This document shows, piece by piece, positions 18,131 through 27,729 of a DNA stretch of 64,000 nucleotides. Where the stretch lies: assembly GCF_040718835.1 (NCBI RefSeq), contig NZ_JBFEFG010000280.1, forward strand, positions 992,001 to 1,056,000, in the 5' to 3' direction. Below the pieces are notes generated by a model that saw nothing but the letters and a program-made list of their open reading frames with translations, had not been told where the DNA came from and did no database searches. Position numbers and translations under genes: made by a program. The stretch comes from Bremerella sp. JC817 (GTDB taxonomy: Bacteria > Planctomycetota > Planctomycetia > Pirellulales > Pirellulaceae). Position 1 is the stretch's first letter; every line of letters starts with the position of its first letter.

Positions 18131-18697
18131 TTATCGTTTCCAGAACTGCCACCATTTGGCAGTGGGGAGAAGCTGGACGAAGCTTCGCGGATGGTCGGCG
18201 GTGGGCTCTTCGTAGATCGCGAAGCCTGTTAGCTGCCGAGCGACTTCCAGCGGGACTTCCAGAATGCAGTCGACCTCTGGCTGCTGATCGTCGCAAAGGG
18301 TTTGCTGGGCGACGAATTCTTCGCACACCCTTTGGTAGCACGCTGGAAGGGTGCCCGATGTGGTGAGGTGATGATGCCCAGCCGGTTGATGGCTGTCGTG
18401 ATGGATCTGCCAAAGCTGTTGGCCATGGTGCCAACTGGCCGAGGTCGCGATCATCACATGTTCTTCGACCGCACAGCAAATCACTTCGCCAAACTGCGAA
18501 AGCCCGGCCAGGTCTTGCGCCGCGGCAAAGTCGGCATCTTTCGCCACGACGACGTACCAGTCGTCGTCCAACTGCATGCCGGCCAGCGGCCAGGTAGGGT
18601 GCGTCCCTTCTTGATCGGTGGGCTGAAGATCGAGATGCCGCAGCGTGTTCGACGCACTAGCGCCGCGCACCGCGAGCCAGGAATAGGCGAATCCCAC
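18131..18697 (-). CDS. Hypothetical protein
   Basis: A 188-residue protein with GTG start. AAGGAG lies nine bases upstream and decides the start. It opens [11 protein letters not shown]. No signal peptide or transmembrane segment is visible. There is a His-rich middle ([18 protein letters not shown]) and a Trp-rich end (AKWWQFWKR). The layout resembles small stand-alone cytoplasmic proteins that appear in many environmental bacteria, but I cannot name the family. It lies between oligoendopeptidase F and the enolase-superfamily gene on the same strand. Confidence 0.68.
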   Translation of the reverse strand: MGFAYSWLAVRGASASNTLRHLDLQPTDQEGTHPTWPLAGMQLDDDWYVVVAKDADFAAAQDLAGLSQFGEVICCAVEEHVMIATSASWHHGQQLWQIHHDSHQPAGHHHLTTSGTLPACYQRVCEEFVAQQTLCDDQQPEVDCILEVPLEVARQLTGFAIYEEPTADHPRSFVQLLPTAKWWQFWKR

Positions 18698-18774
18698 GTG
18701 GTTGTCTCCTTCGCTGCTGCACGTCCGAAAGCGAACCCAACAGCATCATACGGAAACCGGCCGCCTGGAAATAC

Positions 18775-18805
18775 AAAAGGCACGGAGTTTTCAGTCCGTG
18801 CCTTT
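18775..18805 (-). terminator. Terminator of pepF
   Basis: AAAGGCACGGA (18776-18786) pairs with TCCGTGCCTTT (18795-18805), an 11-base stem with an 8-base loop, 29 bases beyond the pepF stop on the minus strand. Confidence 0.85.
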
Positions 18806-18833
18806 GAAGTTTTATGCGAAGAGTCGATGAAGA

Positions 18834-20663
18834 CTACAGCAGGTCATTCAACTGATCGACCAGGCTCTCGAAGTGGCTCAGTGCCATGTCGACAGGTTTT
18901 GGGCTCTCCATGTCGACACCAGCATCTCGCAGCAGATCGAGCGGATACTTCGAGCAACCACCCTTCAGGAACGACAAGTAATCGGTCAGTTCCTGCTTGC
19001 CGCCATTGAGCACTCGCATGCTCAGCGCGATCGCTGCCGACAAACCGGTCGCATACTTGTACACGTAGAACGCGCGGTAGAAGTGCGGAATGCGGAGGCA
19101 TTCCAACTGCAACTGCGGGTCGATCGCGAAGTCGGGACCGAAGTAGCGTTCCAGCAAGCCACGATAGACTTCCTGCAGCGACTTCGAGGTCAGCGGTTCG
19201 CCTGCTTCACACATGGCGTGCGTGATCTTCTCGAACTCGGCGAACATCGTCTGACGGATGATCGTGCCACGAATCGCGTCGATGTCGCGGTTGATCAGAT
19301 AGGCCCGTTCCAGATCGTTGGTGGCGTTCTCTTGCAGGTACTGGCTTAGCAGCTGTTCGTTGAACGTACTGGCAACTTCCGCGACAAAGATCGTGTAGTT
19401 GTAGTACTGATACGGCTGCGTCTTGGCCGAGTAATAGCTGTGCATCGAGTGGCCCGCTTCGTGAGCCAACGTGAAGACGTCGTCCAGCACGTCGACTTTG
19501 TAGTTCATTAAAATGAACGGAGCCGCGTCGAACGTTCCGCAACTGAAGGCACCACTCTGCTTGCCAGCGTTCGGGTAACGATCGCACCAGCGAGCCTTGG
19601 TCAGGCCATCCTTCAGGACGTCGCAATATTCCGGACCGAGTGGAATCATCGCTTCCATGATCATGTCGACCGCTTCGTCCCACGTTTGCTTCTTCTTGAT
19701 CTGGTTCAAGATCGGCACGTAGGTGTCGTAGTGGTGGATGTCTTTCAGCTTCATCTTGCGGCGGCGAAGTTCCAGGTAACGGTGGACTGCCGGCAGATGG
19801 TTGTGGACCGAATCGATCAGGTTGTCGTAGACCGACTCTGGAATGTTATCGCTGTACATCGCCTGGTGACGCGCACTCTCGTAACCACGCACGCGAGCGT
19901 AGTAGACATCTTTCTGGATCGAACCAGAAAGGGTCGCGGCCAGGGTGTTCTCGTGGGCCTGGAACTGATCGAAGTATTGCTCGAACGCCTTCTTACGAAC
20001 CTTGCGTTCTGGCGACAGCAGGAACTCGATGTAGGTCGAGTTCGTCAGATCGCAGTCTTCGCCGTTCTCGTTCTTGACGGTGCCGAACTTCATGTCGGCA
20101 TCCAGCAGTTGGCGGAACGCCTTGGACGAGGCACCTGCCATTTCGCTTTGCATGGCCAGAAGGCGTTCTTCCTTCTTGCTCAGCGTGTACTTCTTGTAGC
20201 GTGTCATCCGTTCGAGGACGAGACGATAGCCCTTCAAGACCGGATCGTCCATCAACTCTTGCAGACGCTTGGCAGGGATCGCTTGAATTTCGGGAGCGAT
20301 GTAACTGGCGGCCTGGCCCAGCTTGCTGGCGACCGACTGGAAGCGAGCCAGGCGACGCTGATTGTCGTCGTTGGCCTGGTCTTCGGTGGTGCGGAGATAG
20401 GCATACACGCCCAAGCGTTCGCCGAGTCGATCGACTTCGGTATCGAACTTCAAGCAGGCCAGCAACTCTTTGGCACCATTGGCCAGCGTTCCTTTGAACT
20501 TGTCGAAGCCTGCTTCTTTCTTGGCCAGCTTGGCGAAGTCTTTTTCCCAGGCGTCGGCATCCGGGTAAAGGCTACTCAGATCCCAGGTATCGCCAGCGGC
20601 GACTTCCTCTCGTTTGAGGGTCTTTTTGACAGACTTCTTCGCGGCTTTGCCAGTGGTGGCCAT
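18834..20663 (-). CDS. pepF: Oligoendopeptidase F (M3B zinc peptidase)
   Basis: A 609-residue M3-family peptidase, the usual PepF length. The zinc site is FTLAHEAGHSMHSYY (HExxH), with the downstream Glu ligand in FVAEVASTFNEQLL. The N-terminal helical domain and the YKYATGLSAAIALSMRVLNG end are typical. It cleaves short peptides in the cytoplasm. The start MATTGKAAKK is chosen because AAAGGA lies 6 bases upstream; the frame continues open by over 100 codons, but that part runs into antisense sequence of the fabH end. The first 20 residues form a Lys/Ala-rich leader not typical of PepF. Confidence 0.95.
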   Translation of the reverse strand: MATTGKAAKKSVKKTLKREEVAAGDTWDLSSLYPDADAWEKDFAKLAKKEAGFDKFKGTLANGAKELLACLKFDTEVDRLGERLGVYAYLRTTEDQANDDNQRRLARFQSVASKLGQAASYIAPEIQAIPAKRLQELMDDPVLKGYRLVLERMTRYKKYTLSKKEERLLAMQSEMAGASSKAFRQLLDADMKFGTVKNENGEDCDLTNSTYIEFLLSPERKVRKKAFEQYFDQFQAHENTLAATLSGSIQKDVYYARVRGYESARHQAMYSDNIPESVYDNLIDSVHNHLPAVHRYLELRRRKMKLKDIHHYDTYVPILNQIKKKQTWDEAVDMIMEAMIPLGPEYCDVLKDGLTKARWCDRYPNAGKQSGAFSCGTFDAAPFILMNYKVDVLDDVFTLAHEAGHSMHSYYSAKTQPYQYYNYTIFVAEVASTFNEQLLSQYLQENATNDLERAYLINRDIDAIRGTIIRQTMFAEFEKITHAMCEAGEPLTSKSLQEVYRGLLERYFGPDFAIDPQLQLECLRIPHFYRAFYVYKYATGLSAAIALSMRVLNGGKQELTDYLSFLKGGCSKYPLDLLRDAGVDMESPKPVDMALSHFESLVDQLNDLL

Positions 20664-20871
20664 GTTGGTTCCTTTACGGGGTTCTTCAATCGGCATGCTT
20701 CCACGCAATCGTAACGCGTTAAAGCATACGATTAAAGACGAGCATGTGCGGCGAAAAGCGTACCGCTGAGGGGTATTCAGACGGCCGAAGGGCCTGATCT
20801 TCGGCCTAACCAGACGTGGAGAAAGCCTTCCGTGAAGAAATGGACCGGCCGAAGTGTCGCTGCCGGGACAC

Positions 20872-21933
20872 TTACCACTGGAAGACGGTCGTGCCCCACG
20901 AAAGCCCGGCACCAAAGCCGCATAGCAGAATGCGATCGCCTGGCTGGACGAGTCCCTTTTGCATCGCTTCGTCGAGCACAATCGGAACGCTGCCCGCCGA
21001 CGTGTTGCCATAGCGGTCGAGGTTCACAATCATCTTCTCGCGCGGGAAGCCAAGATTCTCGCAAGCGGCGTCGATAATGCGGACATTTGCCTGGTGCAGC
21101 ATCACCAGCGAGATGTCGTCGACGGTCAGGTTCGCGTGATGCAGCACGTCGCGGATCGAGTCTTCGATCACACGCACCGCCCACTTGAAGACCCCGCGGC
21201 CATCCATATGCAGGTACTGCTTGCCTTCGGCCAGGTTCTCCGCCGTCAGTGGTTCGCGCGAGCCACCACCAGGGACGCACAGCATCTCGGCCCCTTCGCC
21301 TTCGCTGCCGAGCGTGTACGAGATCATGCCTTGCTCTTCCGAGCCAGGACCCAGGACTACCGCGCCGGCACCATCACCGAACAGGGGATAAGTCTTCTTG
21401 TCGTCGGGATTGGCGATCCGCGACAGAAGGTCGGCACCGACGACCAAGGCCCGACGGCTGGTTCCCGTTTTGATGAACTGGGCCGCGGTGATCATGGCGT
21501 AAAGAAAGCCGGCACACGCAGCGCTGACATCCATGGCCGCCGCACGAATCCCCAGACGCTGCTGCAGCCGGCACGCGGTCGACGGGGTGAGCGAATCAGG
21601 GGTGAACGTCCCGACGACAATCAGGTCGATCTCGCTGGCATCGACACCGGCCGATTCCAACGCGGCGATCGCCGATTCATACGCCATGTCGCTGGTGGCC
21701 AGGTCCGCAGGAGCATGCCGACGTTCCTGAATCCCGGTGCGCTGGATGATCCATTCCGGATCGCAGCCGAGCGACGAAAGGTCTTCGTTCGGGACTACGG
21801 TCTCTGGCACGTAGCTGCCGGTACCGAGAATCTGAAAACCCATCAACGAACGAAGGTGGCTCCGATCGGAAGGAACCGGACGCGTCGAGTTGGCTTCGCT
21901 ACGGGGAGAGGAATTAGGTTGCGCCGTCGCCAT
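20872..21933 (-). CDS. fabH: 3-oxoacyl-[acyl-carrier-protein] synthase III
   Basis: FabH catalyses the first condensation of fatty-acid synthesis (acetyl-CoA plus malonyl-ACP). The catalytic triad is visible: Cys in VSAACAGF, His in LHQANVRI and Asn in YGNTSAGS. The C-terminus GAGLSWGTTVFQW is also typical. The core starts at MGFQILGTGSYVPE (21843). I give the start at 21933 (MATAQPN), which adds a 30-residue polar, disordered extension. Neither start has a good ribosome site, so the shorter form is a real alternative. No other fatty-acid genes are adjacent, which is unusual compared with the fab clusters of many bacteria. Confidence 0.93.
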   Translation of the reverse strand: MATAQPNSSPRSEANSTRPVPSDRSHLRSLMGFQILGTGSYVPETVVPNEDLSSLGCDPEWIIQRTGIQERRHAPADLATSDMAYESAIAALESAGVDASEIDLIVVGTFTPDSLTPSTACRLQQRLGIRAAAMDVSAACAGFLYAMITAAQFIKTGTSRRALVVGADLLSRIANPDDKKTYPLFGDGAGAVVLGPGSEEQGMISYTLGSEGEGAEMLCVPGGGSREPLTAENLAEGKQYLHMDGRGVFKWAVRVIEDSIRDVLHHANLTVDDISLVMLHQANVRIIDAACENLGFPREKMIVNLDRYGNTSAGSVPIVLDEAMQKGLVQPGDRILLCGFGAGLSWGTTVFQW

Positions 21934-22054
21934 GCTGTCGTTTACTGAGAGAACCGGAGCGGGAAAACGGTGTAATGTACCACAATTGCCATTGGCCCTC
22001 ATGCCTATTTCGAGCGGCGTTGCGCTGAAAGTAACGAGAGAGCCGGCTTGGCAA

Positions 22055-22414
22055 TTATAGAAGTTCGGCCCGCAAAGCTACCGCATCGACAAACACAGGT
22101 CCGTCGAACGGCGTGGGGAAGACCGCCACTTTCATCCGCATCCGGGTCAGTTTATCGACCCAGCGTTCGTTGAAGCTGGAGAGTTTGATTGCCTTAGGGG
22201 CATGTTGTCGCCACTTATCCGTAGCGCAAAGGCGGGCGTGCTGTTCATCGGGCCAAACGACCAGCCCTTTCTTGCCATTGTCGTCGGAGGCTTCCGCCCA
22301 GCCGTCGACATACAGCCCCCACAACTCTTGCGTCTCGGATACCTTGCGAATGAATACTTGCAGGCGATCAGGACCACTCAGGTCGACCATGCCGGCATAC
22401 TTGCCTGAGGACAT
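22055..22414 (-). CDS. DUF2750 family protein
   Basis: A 119-residue protein, MSSGKYAGMVDLSGPDRLQVF onward. It fits DUF2750: RLQVFIRKVSETQELWGLY, then WAEASDDNGKKGLVVWPD, the acidic/aromatic mid part and the FPTPFDGPVFVDAVALRAEL end. GGGAG lies 7 bases before the ATG. No catalytic residues are known for the family. It is cytoplasmic and lies between fabH and an oxidoreductase gene, with no obvious partner. Confidence 0.85.
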   Translation of the reverse strand: MSSGKYAGMVDLSGPDRLQVFIRKVSETQELWGLYVDGWAEASDDNGKKGLVVWPDEQHARLCATDKWRQHAPKAIKLSSFNERWVDKLTRMRMKVAVFPTPFDGPVFVDAVALRAELL

Positions 22415-22566
22415 TGGGCCTCTCCCAATTTGTTGCTTGCTATTTGCTGAGAAAAGATCCGGAGAACTTGCCACTTTCTCCGGGCATCGCTGGCCACTAC
22501 GCGGCACGGTGGGGATCGTGCCGCGTTAAAAGGGAAACATTTCGTAGTCGATTTGAGAACCGACTG

Positions 22567-23688
22567 CTACACAGGTTCGTTCGGGATATCGACCCAGGCC
22601 CGCTTTTCGTGCGACTCGAGCACCGAGTCAGCCACGATCTGCGCCATCAAACCTTCGTAGTAGCTCGGCACCGCTTCGCGACCTTCGCAAATCGCCGAGA
22701 CAAATTCCCAGATCAGATCATAGCGGAAAATGGTCGCCGCTTCACCCATATCGGTGGTGCGTGGGCTCCCTGCAGGGGTCAGGAACTCTTCCGGCACGGT
22801 GACCGGGTGAAGGTCGTCCCCCGTCTTGCCCAGCAAGATGGTATTCGGTTCGTGCAGCTGATACACGGCCGAACCTTCGCTGCCGTTGATCTCGGCCCAC
22901 TCGTGACCGAAACCGTTACGGTGATAGCCTTTGGCGAGGGTCGTGCCTTCCCAGACACCGACCGCGCCGCACTCGAATTCGCCGATCAGCGACGACCAGT
23001 CATCCACTTCGCTAGGCGGGCAAGGCTTGCCGTCGGCGGTGACATCGCGCTTGGTGAACTGAGCCACCGCGCCGCAGACGCTCTTGATCGGGCCCAGCAG
23101 ATCGCGGGCGAAGTCGATACGGTGGATCGTCATGTCGAACAGGTCGCCGGCACCTGCTTTGTCTTTGTACTGACGCCAGCCCCAGCTCGTTTCTGGCCAA
23201 TCGAGGAATCGCTGGCTACGGAAGTGGCGTGGTTCGCCCAGTTGGCCCGATTTCAACAGGCTTCGCAGGTACCGCATCGACGGAGCAAAACGGTACGTAA
23301 ACGCGGTCATATGAACGACTTTGTTGTCGCGAGCCGAGTGATACATCTCGCGAACTTCGCCGGCGTTCAGCCCAAGCGGCTTCTCGGCCATGACATGCTT
23401 GCCGTTCTGCGAGGCAAGCAGCGAGATCTCTCGGTGGGTGAAGTTAGGGGTCGCGATGATCACGGCGTCGACTTCCGGATCAGTACAAATCTCTTCCACA
23501 CTTGTGGTGGTCTTGGCGACTCCCCAGTCCTTCTTTCGCTGCTCAAGCAGCTCGGTGCTGGTATCGCAAGCGGCAACCAACGTGGCCCGCGGATCGATGT
23601 TGATACCAGGGACATGGTGATAGTGACTGACAGCGCCGGCGCCGATAATAGCGATTTTGACGGGGTTTTCGGCAGAATGCTGGGACAT
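22567..23688 (-). CDS. Gfo/Idh/MocA family NAD(P)-dependent oxidoreductase
   Basis: A 373-residue dehydrogenase. The N-terminal Rossmann fold has KIAIIGAGAVSHYHHVPG, the substrate/cofactor motif is VMAEKPLGLN (EKP), and the C-terminal alpha/beta domain has AGAGDLFDMTIHRIDF, which holds the conserved Asp/His pair. No signal peptide precedes it, unlike the Tat-exported members common in planctomycetes, so it is cytoplasmic. Members oxidise or epimerise sugars or inositols; the substrate is unknown. It is divergent from the NRDE gene with a 258-base gap. Confidence 0.93.
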   Translation of the reverse strand: MSQHSAENPVKIAIIGAGAVSHYHHVPGINIDPRATLVAACDTSTELLEQRKKDWGVAKTTTSVEEICTDPEVDAVIIATPNFTHREISLLASQNGKHVMAEKPLGLNAGEVREMYHSARDNKVVHMTAFTYRFAPSMRYLRSLLKSGQLGEPRHFRSQRFLDWPETSWGWRQYKDKAGAGDLFDMTIHRIDFARDLLGPIKSVCGAVAQFTKRDVTADGKPCPPSEVDDWSSLIGEFECGAVGVWEGTTLAKGYHRNGFGHEWAEINGSEGSAVYQLHEPNTILLGKTGDDLHPVTVPEEFLTPAGSPRTTDMGEAATIFRYDLIWEFVSAICEGREAVPSYYEGLMAQIVADSVLESHEKRAWVDIPNEPV

Positions 23689-23946
23689 TGGGGCAATCTC
23701 TTGGGATTAGGTCAGATAGGGTGGATTCCTTAAAAGTGGGGCCAATGGGCATGATTTAGCCACTGGTTTCACACCACCTTCAGGGAGCCCTCCGGGAAAG
23801 TTGTTTTAACAAAAATTTAGGTACTCGACCCCCATTAAAGGGTGTCCGAAAGGTGAAAAAAGAATAGACTCAAAAGGATTAGATCAGCCTTGGGGCGTGA
23901 CCAGGGTACCGACTTTTTCTAACCTCTAGCCCCGCTCTTTAACAAT

Positions 23947-24723
23947 ATGTGCCTATTGGCAATCCAATACCGAAGCGTTCCCGAGGCGCCGATTCTCCTC
24001 GCCGCAAACCGGGAAGAGTTTTACGATCGTCCCACGTTGGCCCCTTCGATTCAATCGGGGAAGCCTCGAGCTTTGTGTGGAATTGATCAACAAGCCGGGG
24101 GTACCTGGCTCGGTGTCAATCAGCATGGGCTCGTTGTCGGATGCACCAATCGCCGCAAAATGAAACGACCTGCTGTCCCCCGTTCGCGTGGGCTGCTTTG
24201 TCGTGAATTGTTGCGGGCCAGCAGCGCTCAGGCTGCGGTCGAAGTGGCGATGGAAGGGCTGATGTCGGAACAATACGACGGTGTCAACTTCATCATGGCC
24301 GACGCTGACAGCGGTTGGGTCGTGCATGGTGGCGACGACGTGAATGCCCAGCGTCTGGAAGATGGCTTGAACCTGATCGGCGGCATGGATCTGAACGATC
24401 CACGCGACGAACGTGTTCAGTTGGCCCATCGCCTGATGACGCTGCAGACCTTGGACTCGGCTGTGAAATTCCTGGCCGTCTCCAGCAAGGTGTTCGCACG
24501 TCCACCAGCAGCTCAAGGCCGTCCTGGCATGGTCATCGAAGGGAAGGAATGGGGAACGGTCAGCTCCACGCTGATCTCGCTGGGCAAAAAGCCTCGCGAC
24601 GCCATCTTCCAATACGCAGAAGGTGCACCGACCAAGGTTGGTTACGAAGATTACTCGCCACTGCTGCGAGATATCCTCAGTCGCGGTCTCCGCGAAGCAC
24701 GTGCCTCGCGAGCCGAAGCCTAG
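23947..24723 (+). CDS. NRDE family protein (TANGO2-like)
   Basis: A 258-residue protein beginning MCLLAIQYRS. It carries the NRDE hallmark LLAANREEFYDRPT and GGTWLGVNQHGLVVGCTNRR, characteristic of the TANGO2/NRDE family. Cys2 is in the position of an N-terminal nucleophile. The function is unsettled; eukaryotic relatives affect Golgi organisation and heme or lipid handling. The ATG follows a weak ribosome site. A strong terminator lies just after the stop, so the gene is a unit separate from epmA. Confidence 0.92.
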   Translation: MCLLAIQYRSVPEAPILLAANREEFYDRPTLAPSIQSGKPRALCGIDQQAGGTWLGVNQHGLVVGCTNRRKMKRPAVPRSRGLLCRELLRASSAQAAVEVAMEGLMSEQYDGVNFIMADADSGWVVHGGDDVNAQRLEDGLNLIGGMDLNDPRDERVQLAHRLMTLQTLDSAVKFLAVSSKVFARPPAAQGRPGMVIEGKEWGTVSSTLISLGKKPRDAIFQYAEGAPTKVGYEDYSPLLRDILSRGLREARASRAEA

Positions 24724-24751
24724 TCTCCGCTGGACGCAATGCAAACAATTG

Positions 24752-24786
24752 AAAGGGCACTTCACTGTGGTGAGGTGCCCTTTTTT
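24752..24786 (+). terminator. Terminator of the NRDE gene
   Basis: GGGCACTTCAC pairs with GTGAGGTGCCC (24755-24765 with 24770-24780, one G-T pair), directly followed by six T residues. Confidence 0.88.
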
Positions 24787-24863
24787 CGTACCCTTGGTTT
24801 CAGTACCAGGATGCATGAGGGCTTGCTGAAGCAGGCGGCCAGGTATCCTTCGCAGGCGATCGG

Positions 24864-25847
24864 ATGGAAACAAGCAGTTGGCGACCAACAGCGTCGCTCG
24901 AAAATCTGAAGCACCGTAACCAGGTCACCCAGACCTTGCGGCGTTTCTTTCTGGGGAAAGGCTTCTGGGAAGTCGAGACTCCGCTTCTCTCACGCGACAC
25001 GGTGATCGACACGCATCTCGATCCGGTGCCGGTCACGCTGGCCTGGGACCCGGCACGGCCAGACCAGGGAGACCGCTACTATCTTCAGACCTCGCCGGAG
25101 TTCGCCATGAAGCGGCTCGTCGCGGCTGGTGCCGACGCGATCTTTCAAATCTGCAAAGCGTTTCGCCTGGCCGAGGTGGGCGCGCACCATAATGTCGAGT
25201 TCACTCTCGTCGAATGGTATCGCGTCGGTGACGACCTGGCGGCCGGCATGCAGCTGTTGTCCGATCTGGCGGAAGCGGTCCTGCAGCGCGGTCCGGCCCA
25301 TCAACTGAGCTACCGCGAAGCCTTTCAGGCGCACCTCGATTGCGACCCGCTCGAAGCATCCGGCAAGCAGTTGCGAGCGATTGCCGAGACGCACAACGTC
25401 GACGTGCCAAGCTCTTTCACTGACGAAGATCGTGACGCACTGCTCGAGCTCCTGTTGTCCGAGTTGATTCAGCCGAAGCTCGGAACGCTGCAGCCAGTGA
25501 TCTTGTATCACTATCCCGCATCCCAGGCCGCCTTGGCTCGGATCGATGCCGACGATGCCCGCGTGGCGTGTCGCTTCGAGCTTTTCGTCGACGGGATGGA
25601 GCTTGCCAACGGGTACGACGAGTTGCTCGATCCGGCGATCCTGGTCGAGAGAAACCGGGCCAATAACGAGGCCCGCGCGGCGCTGGGCAAGCCGACGCTG
25701 CCGGAAGAAAGCCAGCTGATCAACGCCATGCAGGCCGGATTGCCAGCATGCAGTGGCTGTGCCTTGGGGCTCGATCGATTGCTGATGGCCGCCTTGCGGG
25801 CGAGTTCGATCGATCAGGTGATTCCATTTCCGACGCGGCAAGCGTAG
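24864..25847 (+). CDS. epmA: EF-P beta-lysylation ligase EpmA (truncated class II lysyl-tRNA synthetase)
   Basis: A 327-residue protein without an anticodon-binding domain, the EpmA/PoxA/GenX length. It activates (R)-beta-lysine and attaches it to elongation factor P. Class II synthetase motifs are present: KGFWEVETPLLS (motif 1), FQICKAFRLAEVGAHHNVEF (motif 2) and CALGLDRLLMAA (motif 3). There is no ribosome site of strong consensus. Neither the aminomutase EpmB nor efp is in the window, so the modification type is inferred from EpmA alone. Confidence 0.93.
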   Translation: METSSWRPTASLENLKHRNQVTQTLRRFFLGKGFWEVETPLLSRDTVIDTHLDPVPVTLAWDPARPDQGDRYYLQTSPEFAMKRLVAAGADAIFQICKAFRLAEVGAHHNVEFTLVEWYRVGDDLAAGMQLLSDLAEAVLQRGPAHQLSYREAFQAHLDCDPLEASGKQLRAIAETHNVDVPSSFTDEDRDALLELLLSELIQPKLGTLQPVILYHYPASQAALARIDADDARVACRFELFVDGMELANGYDELLDPAILVERNRANNEARAALGKPTLPEESQLINAMQAGLPACSGCALGLDRLLMAALRASSIDQVIPFPTRQA

Positions 25848-25863
25848 TCGCTGCCGCCGATCG

Positions 25864-27372
25864 TTATTCGACGACCAGCGGAAGCGGCAGATACTGGGGT
25901 GCCCGAGGGATGAAGTACGGAATCTGAAGCTGCGAGATCTCGCGGGCCAGCGACCGGATCTCGGCGTCGTTCAATTGCTTCTTATTCAGTCCATCGAGGA
26001 AGCCGTTGGAACTGCTCAGGCTGAAGGTGTGTTCCCAGATCGGATCCGGGTTTCCGCCCCGTAGCAGCGCCAGCTTGGCCTGGCCAAGGCGATGTTCCAG
26101 CGATGCCGGCTCCACATTGAAGCGGAACGTGATGTCCTGGTCTGCCGCGTACGACATGCCATACTGGCGAAGCTGTTGGACAATCGCGTCGCCGATTTGC
26201 GTGCGTGCTTTCTCGATCGATTCGCCTGACTCGCCGCGCATGTACACCAACAGCGACGCCTTCACGCCAGGGCCGACGATGCAGTTCTCTGGTGTCTTCA
26301 TCGCTTCCAGCGAACGCTCGACTTCCTCCCACGGAATCGCAATCATCGTGATCACTTCGGCGTCTTCGCCAAAACGCCCCAGCACGAAATAGGGGTCGAG
26401 CACGGCGATCTGATCCGATTCGCGTTGCGGGCGTTTGATCTGGGCGGTGATCTTGCGTGACTCGCGATGGATCACGTTGCCATCGACGATCCAGCCTTTG
26501 TTGTCAGGCAGCCAGGTAAGGCTGTGTTCGTTGAAGCGGCCATACGGAATATTCACCGGAATATCGTGTTTGATCTGTCCGCTGCCATCCCACACGATCA
26601 GCCGCTGTACGTCGAACGAGCTGTAGATCGCCGCCATCTCTTGGCCATCGGGCGAGAACTCGAGGTCTTCGATCGAGTTCGCACCCAGGGTCGATTGAAA
26701 GCGTGCCGTCGGGTCTTTGATCGGTGCGGCCAGGTTACCGGCATAGCGGCCATCGGCCAGTGTCAGCACCGAGACTCGGTCCCCTTCGACCAGTGCCAGG
26801 TACTTACCATCGGGCGAAACGGTCAGCTGGCCTTCTTCGATTCTCGTCGTGCGAACCTTGATGTCGCGCGTCCGGCGGTTCTCTTGCAGGTCCCAGATCA
26901 CCAGCGTCTCGCCACCATCCGGAGCCACCAGCAGGTAGCGGTTGTACATGATCTTCATCACTGGATAGCTATAACGCGACTGACCCGGCACGGTCGCGAC
27001 CAGTTCGCCACTGACCAGATTCCAGACGTTGACCGACCTGCCTTTGTCGAAGTTGCTGCCTCCATAGGCGGCGAAGTACATTCCATTGGCGCTCAAGCAA
27101 CGAAAGTCGCCGATCTCGGGCGATTCAGGCAGCGTTTGAACGACCCGCTTCGACTTCACATGCCAGACGTCGTTATTGACGATCACCACCGGGCAACCAG
27201 GAGGACCGGTGGTGATCTGAGCTTTCTTATCCGCAGGAATGCGAATGTCGGCCGCTTCAATCCAGGGAGACTTTTCGAGTTGTGCGAAGCACTGCGTGCT
27301 AGGAAGCGACATCGCAGGCAGAAGCAGCGTGGCGAGGCACGCGATCAGGGAAATTCGTACCGAAAAAGGCAT
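25864..27372 (-). CDS. Secreted beta-propeller-like protein
   Basis: A 502-residue protein with a signal peptide (MPFSVRISLIACLATLLLPAMSL). WD40-like blades are visible: VNVWNLVSGELVATV, LVIWDLQENRRTRDI, TVSPDGKYLALVEGDRVSV and LEFSPDGQEMAAIY. The C-terminal part (about 390-500) is not propeller-like and contains GESGESIEKARTQIGDAIVQQL, a helical region. The architecture suggests an envelope or periplasmic binding protein. The gene converges on epmA, with only 16 bases between the stops. No enzyme motif is seen. Confidence 0.8.
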   Translation of the reverse strand: MPFSVRISLIACLATLLLPAMSLPSTQCFAQLEKSPWIEAADIRIPADKKAQITTGPPGCPVVIVNNDVWHVKSKRVVQTLPESPEIGDFRCLSANGMYFAAYGGSNFDKGRSVNVWNLVSGELVATVPGQSRYSYPVMKIMYNRYLLVAPDGGETLVIWDLQENRRTRDIKVRTTRIEEGQLTVSPDGKYLALVEGDRVSVLTLADGRYAGNLAAPIKDPTARFQSTLGANSIEDLEFSPDGQEMAAIYSSFDVQRLIVWDGSGQIKHDIPVNIPYGRFNEHSLTWLPDNKGWIVDGNVIHRESRKITAQIKRPQRESDQIAVLDPYFVLGRFGEDAEVITMIAIPWEEVERSLEAMKTPENCIVGPGVKASLLVYMRGESGESIEKARTQIGDAIVQQLRQYGMSYAADQDITFRFNVEPASLEHRLGQAKLALLRGGNPDPIWEHTFSLSSSNGFLDGLNKKQLNDAEIRSLAREISQLQIPYFIPRAPQYLPLPLVVE

Positions 27373-27729
27373 GACTTCAGTCGAGTGATTGAGTGAGCTG
27401 GCAAGTCTGTTTCTGGCTACGATTATGCATACCCAGCCTAGGGAGGGGAATGCGAAAAACGCGCAGGCGGGCGACTTTCCTCGACCTTTCGCGTGATGGG
27501 ATACCTTGTTAGACGAACTTCGCGAAAAAAACGTTCTCGATTTAAAAACCTGTCGAAACGTCTGTATCCTCCGTTGATTTCACGGGATGACTGGTCTGTC
27601 GCGCGGTGGAAGTGGAACTGGGCCATTTCGGGCAACCGTTTCCTGGAGTCGTTTTGACTCTTGGGCTAAAAAGAACGCAGGAAATGCTGCTGGCAGCTTG
27701 CCAGAAACGACTTTCAGCCGAGGTCATCT
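27373..27729. other. Divergent intergenic region, no gene seen
   Basis: 357 bases between the propeller protein (minus) and the zinc-ribbon gene (plus). An AT-rich part (about 27520-27560) may hold promoters for both. Short open frames overlap the downstream gene, but they lack ribosome sites and protein-like composition. Confidence 0.4.

Noticed and set aside
20783..20806. Terminator after fabH
   Set aside because: GGCCGAAG/CTTCGGCC forms a hairpin, but no U run follows on the minus strand, so it is not listed as a terminator.
20664..21011. Longer N-terminus of oligoendopeptidase F
   Set aside because: The added residues are unlike PepF and include sequence antisense to the fabH end; a good ribosome site lies before the inner ATG.
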